Of a stretch of DNA of 7,292 bases, positions 1 through 4,200 are shown piece by piece. Location of the stretch: positions 1 through 7,292 of the forward strand of contig JAOAAM010000110.1 in NCBI GenBank assembly GCA_026418875.1, given 5' to 3'. The notes below the pieces were generated by a model that did no database searches, was not told where the DNA came from, and saw nothing but the letters and a program-made list of their open reading frames with translations. Each line of letters starts with the position of its first letter. Position 1 is the first letter of the stretch. This DNA comes from Gemmataceae bacterium. GTDB lineage: Bacteria > Planctomycetota > Planctomycetia > Gemmatales > Gemmataceae. A program made the position numbers and the translations under genes.

Positions 1-886
1 CATCGGGGCTGAACGCCACGCCATACACCGTGTCGCTGTGAGCGTTTTTGATCTCGCGGATCAGCGAGCCGGTGGCGGCATCGACGATCTTCAACTCGCC
101 GTCTTCCGTGGGAGCGCCGCCGCCGCAGGCCAATTGGGTGCCCTGCGGTGCGAAGGCGAGGGCGACGACGTTGTGGGCGAACCCCGTCACGCGATGGGCG
201 ATCGATCCGCTGGCCAAATCCCAGATTACGACCTCTTGGAATGACCCCGACGCCAGCCATTTGCCATCGGACGAAATGGCCAACGATTCGACGAGGGAGC
301 GGTGGGCGGCGGGCGGCTCCGTCAACGCGGGGTCCACGAGTTGCCGCAGCCACTTGCCGCTAGCCACCTCGAAGATGTGAATTTGATTCCCCCGCCCGAC
401 GACGACCTCCGCCTGGTTGGGAGTCAGTGCCACGGCGTGAATCGGCGTGACGGCGGCGGGCAGGGCCGACAGCACCACTTGGGGTTTGGCGATGACCGTG
501 GTCGGCGGCTTCGCTCCCTGGTCGATCCACAACTTGATCAGGGCGAGTTCCTGCGGCGTGAGCGGTTCCTCATCCTTGGGCGGCATGAACGGCTTTTGCG
601 TCTTGCCGACGTAATGCACCAGCGGCGACTCGGCCGATTTGCCCGGGATCACGACCGGACCTTTCGCCCCCCCCTTCATCACGCCTTCGTAGCTGCCCGC
701 ATCGAACTTCCCTTTTAACTCCTTGCCCGAGTGGCACACCGTGCATTTCGCCCGCAGGATCGGCTCGATCTCCTTCTCGTATTGCACCGGGTCCTGACGA
801 TCCAAAGCGATCACTTCAATCGGCTTGTCCGCCCCGAACGCGACTCCGGCCCACGCGAGTCCCATCATCGTCAGCCATCGGCACAT
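1..886 (-). CDS. Exported planctomycete cytochrome c domain fused to WD40 repeats (C-terminus outside window)
   Basis: Only the first 295 residues are visible; the frame is still open at base 1. Residues 1-19 form a signal peptide (MCRW, hydrophobic stretch 5-17, likely cleavage after AFGA). Residues 36-126 match the planctomycete cytochrome c type: a CTVCH haem site at 48-52 (C48, C51, H52), a distal FMPPKDEEPLT with M101 as probable axial ligand, then a helix ending LWIDQGAK. From about residue 137 WD40-like blades follow, with SSDGKWLASGS, VVIWDLASG (219-227), ALAFAPQG and a final AFSPD. The family is typically periplasmic or envelope-located; the electron partner is unknown. Start 886 is preferred because GGAGA sits 8 bases upstream and the signal peptide begins there; an in-frame ATG at 940 would add 18 residues ahead of the signal peptide and lacks a well-spaced ribosome site. 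It lies 95 bases downstream of the PPC-protein gene on the same strand, so cotranscription is likely. The substrate or binding partner cannot be told. Confidence 0.92.
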   Translation of the reverse strand, partial: MCRWLTMMGLAWAGVAFGADKPIEVIALDRQDPVQYEKEIEPILRAKCTVCHSGKELKGKFDAGSYEGVMKGGAKGPVVIPGKSAESPLVHYVGKTQKPFMPPKDEEPLTPQELALIKLWIDQGAKPPTTVIAKPQVVLSALPAAVTPIHAVALTPNQAEVVVGRGNQIHIFEVASGKWLRQLVDPALTEPPAAHRSLVESLAISSDGKWLASGSFQEVVIWDLASGSIAHRVTGFAHNVVALAFAPQGTQLACGGGAPTEDGELKIVDAATGSLIREIKNAHSDTVYGVAFSPD

Positions 887-894
887 CGAAATGA

Positions 895-918
895 TCTCCG
901 TGAAACGTCGTCCGGAAG
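895..918 (-). promoter_or_regulatory. Translation-initiation leader of the cytochrome/WD40 gene, copy 1 of a shared motif
   Basis: Read on the minus strand it runs CTTCCGGA, then C, GACG, TTT, CACGGAGA. GGAGA (895-899) is the ribosome binding site, 8 bases from the ATG at 886. Nearly the same string precedes the gene at 3576: 21 of 24 alignment columns match, with two substitutions and one single-base gap. The ribosome-site role is well supported; a role for the upstream CTTCCGGA part is inferred from the repetition alone. Confidence 0.7.
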
Positions 919-947
919 CCGCTTGATCGCTCCGGCCCATATCCTGT

Positions 948-983
948 GACCGCGGCCCGGCGACCGGGTCGGGGGCCGTGGTC
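948..983 (-). other. Intercistronic hairpin over the stop codon of the PPC-protein gene
   Basis: Arms 948-958 (GACCGCGGCCC) and 973-983 (GGGCCGTGGTC) pair over 11 positions with one imperfect pair (G-T on the plus strand, a C-A mismatch in the minus-strand RNA). Inside the loop, 961-964 pairs with 968-971, so the structure could be nested. It overlaps the TGA at 982-984. No U-run follows on the minus strand (ACAGGATATG comes next), so it is not a canonical intrinsic terminator. It could protect the upstream message or reduce read-through into the cytochrome/WD40 gene. The pairing is seen directly; the function is inferred. Confidence 0.5.
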
Positions 984-3576
984 ATGGAACCAACTTCAGC
1001 GTGATCTTCGCCTCGCTCACAATCGGCGTCTTGCCCTCGTACAACCCGGTGACTTGCACGACCACGTTGGCGATTTCGCCCGGCATGGCGTCGGCGGCCA
1101 CCATCACGGGGAGTTTCGTCTCGCTCTGGTCGGCGGCGATCTTGCCCTCCGGCACGGTCACGCCCTTGGCGTTCTCCGGCACGACCACCTTGACCTGATA
1201 TTCACCGGTAAAGCCAGCCTGACGTGCCACCTTGACCGTTAATTCCCCTGCCGTTCCCACTTTGACGTCCGCGATGCTTACCGTGACATTGGCGAGCGTG
1301 GCGGGGATGATGTTCAGGGTGATCGGCAAGGCAGGGGCTTGGATCGCCGTGTTCACCTTCTGGCCTTTGACCTTCTCGAATGGGTATTGCGCCTCGCCGC
1401 GGACCACGTAGGAATAAGTGCCCAGGGGGGCGTTGTTGGCGATGTTCAGCGTCACCGACCCGTCGTTTTTGTCCGGAGGGATGGTGAAGGGCTGGTTGTT
1501 GCCATTGAACTGCGTGCCGGGGTAGAGCGGTTGATTGGGTTGGGGGCCTGGCACGACGTTGACTTGTACCGGCACTTTGAATTCGGGCCAGATCCGCTCG
1601 ATCTGGATTTGCAGGTTCGCTTTGTCGCCTTGTTTGATCGTCAGTTCGGCGGGTTGGACCGTGAGGCGGAACGGCGGCTTGTCGCGGATGGCGATCACGA
1701 GTTGGCGATCCATGCGGCTGAGGACCGGCTGCTGCGGTGCCTGGCCGGCCCACACGATGGTGGCCGGACGTGCCTCCCGCGTGACCGGCTGGCCGCCGAT
1801 CATCGCCGTCCCCTTCACCGTGAGGACCGCCTCGTCGGGCGGAGCATCGGCGGCGGCGCTGAGCACCAAGACCGCGTGGCGCTGGTTCGGGGCCAGTCGC
1901 TGTGGCGGGCAGGTGACCCCAGCCGGAAGCCCATCGACGCTCAAATCCACGGGTGCATTCATGCCGTCGCGACGGTCGAGGAACACGTCCAAGGCCAACT
2001 CGCCGCCGGCGTGCAAGACCCCCGCCTCGGGCCGCATCGGCGACGACGGCATGACAACGAGGCGGAAGTCGGGTTGCGGAGGAGTGATGGTGAGTCGATA
2101 GAGTTGCCTTGGGCCGTACTCGGTGGCACTGTCTCGGGCACCCACGACGATCCAATAGTTGCCGTCGGCAGGGGCCGTGAACGTCAGCGGCGACGGGTCG
2201 GCAGTTCGGTTGAAGAATTGGAAGGGGTGCAACAGTTCACGCGGATCGTCCTGCTCGGCCAGGGGGTTGGCTTTCGGGTCCGCCGGCCGCACCGTCACGT
2301 AAAAATCCGCCGTCGCACCGATACGTTCGCCAAACAATTTGATGGTCCACGTCTCGCCCTTTTTCGCCGTGATCGAGTAAAAGTCGCGGTCCAAAGGCCG
2401 GTCGACCCGACCAGCAACGTCGGCCGGCAGCGGGATCGGCGTGGCCTGATCCGGCTGGTCGTTCGGTTCCTGTTCGAGGCGAACCGGTGCCTCGGCCCAC
2501 AACAACCAGGCAGGGTTCGATGGCCCCGACGATCCGGTCAGGCGATACTCAAAACCGTCGAGCAAACCGCGAGCGGCAGGGATGTGATCTTGAGTCGCGA
2601 GACGGTATCGCCCCGCAGGGTCGTTGGGGGCGCTCACCTGCACCACCAATTTTTCCAACGGACGGCCCTCCTCGATCGCACCTGGGTCCAGCGTGCCGCC
2701 GGGGAGATTTCGGCCAAACAGCGTAATCGAGGCCGATTGGCCCGGCTCGATCATCGGCGGGAAGACGGCGTCGATCCAAGGTCCCGTGGTGACCGTCAAG
2801 CGGTAGTAGTGGTCGGTGTTGCCGGAGTTGTGCGTGAATTGGAAGACCCTCACGAAGCAGGGGCCGTCGTGCGGCCAAGTCAGATCGGCCAGGGCATCGG
2901 CATCTCGATAACGGCGTTGGAAGGCGAGGCGACGCCCATCGGTGTCGTACACTTCGACGGCAGGCCGTGCCCGGCTGTCGATGCTCGACGCCGCGACGTG
3001 CAACAACACTCGCTGACCCTTCGATGCCGTCACCTGGAAATAATCCACGTCGGTGGGCTGATTGATCATGCCGTTGACGACGCTGTTCAACGGGACGGCT
3101 TGAGCTTGCGGTACGTCGTTGTTGGGTTCGACTTCGCTCCGTTCTTCCATCGTGCCCACGGCGAACGGCCGGGGATTGCTGATCCCCCACTTGTTGATCA
3201 AGCGGACGTCGTGCAACCCGGGGGGCACATCAGCGGCCACAGTGATCTTGAAGCGGGTCACCCCTAACGGAGCGGGGCGGTTGCCACGTCGCCGGGACGT
3301 CGGCATAGGCGGCGGCTCGGGTGGTTTGCCATCGGCAGGTGGCGGCGGGGCAATCGGCTCTGCCTTGATGCCCGGGTGACTGAAAAACAAATCTTCGGGG
3401 TCTTCGATGTCGGTTCCCGTCAGCGTCACTTCGACGGTCGAGCCGACCTGAGCGCCGGCTGGAAAAATCGACTGCAACCGAGGCCGAGGAAGCGTCGGCA
3501 AATTTGGCTGCGCTTGGACATCGCTGACGATTAGCAGGCTAAGGCTCGCCACGAACGTCGCCAAAATGCCGCGCAT
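982..3576 (-). CDS. Exported multidomain protein with two PPC domains and Ig-like domains
   Basis: An 864-residue protein with a signal peptide (1-22, cleavage after VQA). Residues 33-140 look like a TIG/IPT-type sandwich (SIFPAGAQVGSTVEVTLTG), interrupted at 76-103 by a proline-rich, basic insert (APPPP, PPEPPPMP, SRRRGNR). PPC domain 1 is at 147-265 (SEVEPNND, DVDYFQVTASKGQ); a second TIG-like unit at 270-365 (VFPPMIEPGQ, FGRNLPGG); PPC domain 2 at 366-498 (EQEPNDQP, DRDFYSITAKKGE). About three Ig-like beta-sandwiches follow (roughly 503-606, 637-757, 757-864). No protease catalytic motif or cell-wall anchor is visible, so despite the PPC name this is unlikely to be a peptidase; an envelope or extracellular scaffold role is inferred. 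The frame stays open to an ATG at 3717, but 3576 is preferred: GGAGA lies 8 bases before it, the signal peptide starts there, and a good promoter lies inside the 47-residue extension. It probably heads an operon with the cytochrome/WD40 gene. Confidence 0.92.
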   Translation of the reverse strand: MRGILATFVASLSLLIVSDVQAQPNLPTLPRPRLQSIFPAGAQVGSTVEVTLTGTDIEDPEDLFFSHPGIKAEPIAPPPPADGKPPEPPPMPTSRRRGNRPAPLGVTRFKITVAADVPPGLHDVRLINKWGISNPRPFAVGTMEERSEVEPNNDVPQAQAVPLNSVVNGMINQPTDVDYFQVTASKGQRVLLHVAASSIDSRARPAVEVYDTDGRRLAFQRRYRDADALADLTWPHDGPCFVRVFQFTHNSGNTDHYYRLTVTTGPWIDAVFPPMIEPGQSASITLFGRNLPGGTLDPGAIEEGRPLEKLVVQVSAPNDPAGRYRLATQDHIPAARGLLDGFEYRLTGSSGPSNPAWLLWAEAPVRLEQEPNDQPDQATPIPLPADVAGRVDRPLDRDFYSITAKKGETWTIKLFGERIGATADFYVTVRPADPKANPLAEQDDPRELLHPFQFFNRTADPSPLTFTAPADGNYWIVVGARDSATEYGPRQLYRLTITPPQPDFRLVVMPSSPMRPEAGVLHAGGELALDVFLDRRDGMNAPVDLSVDGLPAGVTCPPQRLAPNQRHAVLVLSAAADAPPDEAVLTVKGTAMIGGQPVTREARPATIVWAGQAPQQPVLSRMDRQLVIAIRDKPPFRLTVQPAELTIKQGDKANLQIQIERIWPEFKVPVQVNVVPGPQPNQPLYPGTQFNGNNQPFTIPPDKNDGSVTLNIANNAPLGTYSYVVRGEAQYPFEKVKGQKVNTAIQAPALPITLNIIPATLANVTVSIADVKVGTAGELTVKVARQAGFTGEYQVKVVVPENAKGVTVPEGKIAADQSETKLPVMVAADAMPGEIANVVVQVTGLYEGKTPIVSEAKITLKLVP

Positions 3577-3584
3577 GCCAAAAG

Positions 3585-3607
3585 TCTCCGTGAGCGTCTT
3601 CCGGAAG
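3585..3607 (-). promoter_or_regulatory. Translation-initiation leader of the PPC-protein gene, copy 2 of the shared motif
   Basis: On the minus strand it reads CTTCCGGA, A, GACG, CT, CACGGAGA. GGAGA (3585-3589) is 8 bases from the ATG at 3576, the same spacing as in copy 1. In this copy the first ten bases, CTTCCGGAAG, form a perfect palindrome. Together with the signal peptide it fixes the start at 3576 rather than 3717. Confidence 0.7.
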
Positions 3608-3676
3608 GAAATGGCAAAACGGGGGGTGAGTCGGACCAGCCGCCTGGGCCGACCAGCATCGGTGGGTATGTGTTTG

Positions 3677-3705
3677 ATGCTAGACGTTCTGGCCAAATCG
3701 GTCAA
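3677..3705 (-). promoter_or_regulatory. Sigma70-like promoter of the PPC-protein gene
   Basis: On the minus strand, TTGACC (3700-3705, five of six matches to TTGACA) is followed after exactly 17 bases by TAGCAT (3677-3682, four of six matches to TATAAT). Transcription would start near 3670, giving a leader of about 95 bases to the ATG at 3576. It sits inside the alternative N-terminal extension of that gene and so argues against the 3717 start. It was found by eye; planctomycete promoter rules are not well defined, so the call is moderate. Confidence 0.5.
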
Positions 3706-3764
3706 GGTGTACGACACTCATGCCCGACCCGCAGCCCCGCCCACAGATCGATCGGCAAACACTT

Positions 3765-3817
3765 CAGGCGGAGGGCCTGGTGCCTTCCCGTGGGGAAAGA
3801 CTGGCCTTCTAAGCCAG
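3765..3817. other. Three tandem hairpins, the last shaped like a tRNA anticodon arm
   Basis: The pairs are CAGGC/GCCTG (3765-3769 with 3775-3779, 5-base loop), TTCCC/GGGAA (3785-3789 with 3793-3797, 3-base loop) and CTGGC/GCCAG (3801-3805 with 3813-3817, 7-base loop CTTCTAA). The third has the exact 5 bp stem and 7-base loop geometry of a tRNA-Arg(UCU) anticodon arm, but no D-arm, T-arm or acceptor stem fits around it. It may be a structured RNA, part of a leader on either strand, or chance in GC-rich DNA. Confidence 0.35.
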
Positions 3818-3880
3818 CCCGTTTTCCGGTTTGACAAGCTCCGATGACATCCAAAACTGGAACGATGGAGTCCCTCGGCC

Positions 3881-3911
3881 CGCGGCATCGACACCGAAGG
3901 CGATGCCCGCG
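3881..3911. repeat. Inverted repeat with 10 bp arms and one bulged base
   Basis: CGCGGCATCG (3881-3890) pairs with CGATGCC-CGCG (3901-3911) when one extra C in the right arm is bulged out; the loop is 10 bases. The uninterrupted core is GGCATCG/CGATGCC. No T-run follows on either strand, so a terminator is unlikely. It could be a protein-binding site or an RNA hairpin. Confidence 0.4.
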
Positions 3912-4141
3912 GCGTTGTGGACCGGCGGCACCGATCAAGAGTACGGGCGGGCCTGCTCGGTCTTTTGAAAAGTCGGAAATTTTGACGGTGTTGGAATGTT
4001 GGGAAAGATGGGAACTGATGAAAAACGGCCCGTGAACCTGGAAGGTGGGATGATGATGCCCAGGGGCAGAGCCAACCTGGCGGTCGGTTTCCGATAGACG
4101 GGGGTATCGACCCTTCGCCGCGATACACAAACCGGAAGCGT

Positions 4142-4183
4142 CACCCTGCATTGCGTTTTCCTGCGAATTCGCTATGCAGGGTG
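4142..4183. promoter_or_regulatory. Perfect 10/10 inverted repeat with nested palindrome before the barrel-protein gene
   Basis: CACCCTGCAT (4142-4151) is the exact reverse complement of ATGCAGGGTG (4174-4183), with 22 bases between them. Within the spacer, GCGAATTCGC (4163-4172) is itself a perfect 10-base palindrome and ends one base before the right arm. The element lies 17 bases upstream of the preferred start at 4201. Arm centres are 32 bases apart, close to three helical turns, so either a dimeric DNA-binding protein or a 5'-UTR hairpin is possible. No known operator was recognised. Confidence 0.45.
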
Positions 4184-4200
4184 TTCATGGATGGAACCCG

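Larger units (their letters stand above)
3706..4141. other. Divergent intergenic region without a convincing gene
   Basis: This stretch separates the PPC-protein gene from the divergent barrel-protein gene. The open frames inside it (for example minus strand 3702-4151 and 3718-4128) have no recognisable motifs and no ribosome site that I can support, so I treat them as chance. It contains three closely spaced hairpins at 3765-3817, a hairpin at 3881-3911, the palindrome CTTTTGAAAAG at 3962-3972, a purine-rich, lower-GC stretch around 3965-4030, and alternating CGATA/TATCG/CGATA elements at 4092-4096, 4105-4109 and 4121-4125. The promoter of the barrel-protein gene should lie here or just downstream, but I found no clear -35/-10 pair. 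Confidence 0.6.

Noticed and set aside
887..940. Alternative ATG at 940 for the cytochrome/WD40 gene
   Set aside because: It would add 18 residues ahead of the signal peptide, and its only purine-rich site is too close to the ATG; the start at 886 has a well-spaced GGAGA.
1202..2155. A 317-codon open frame on the minus strand
   Set aside because: It is a shifted frame within the PPC-protein gene, rich in Arg, Pro and Gly with no motif; the true frame is continuous with no sign of a frameshift.
1339..3267. A 642-codon open frame on the plus strand
   Set aside because: It lies entirely antisense to the PPC-protein gene, whose domains and signal peptide are clear. Its translation is arginine- and histidine-rich without domain signatures, as expected for an antisense frame in GC-rich coding DNA.
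3577..3717. N-terminal extension of the PPC protein to an ATG at 3717
   Set aside because: The extension would place 47 charged residues before a clear signal peptide, and it contains the best promoter in the region; GGAGA 8 bases before 3576 supports the shorter form.
3801..3817. A possible tRNA-Arg(UCU) gene
   Set aside because: Only the anticodon arm fits. There is no D-arm with its GG pair, no T-loop of the TTC(A/G)A type with a 5 bp stem, and no 7 bp acceptor stem. A minus-strand tRNA-Ser reading with a long variable arm also lacks a T-arm.
3831..3858. A perfect TTGACA (3831-3836) as -35 of a plus-strand promoter
   Set aside because: At spacings of 16-17 bases the -10 candidates are AAAACT or AAACTG, with at most three matches to TATAAT, and the site is about 340 bases from the gene start.
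3702..4151. A 149-codon minus-strand frame in the intergenic region, with a second one at 3718-4128
   Set aside because: No ribosome site, motif or signal peptide could be seen, the two frames overlap each other, and the region has hairpins and palindromes typical of regulatory DNA. A real small protein is not excluded.
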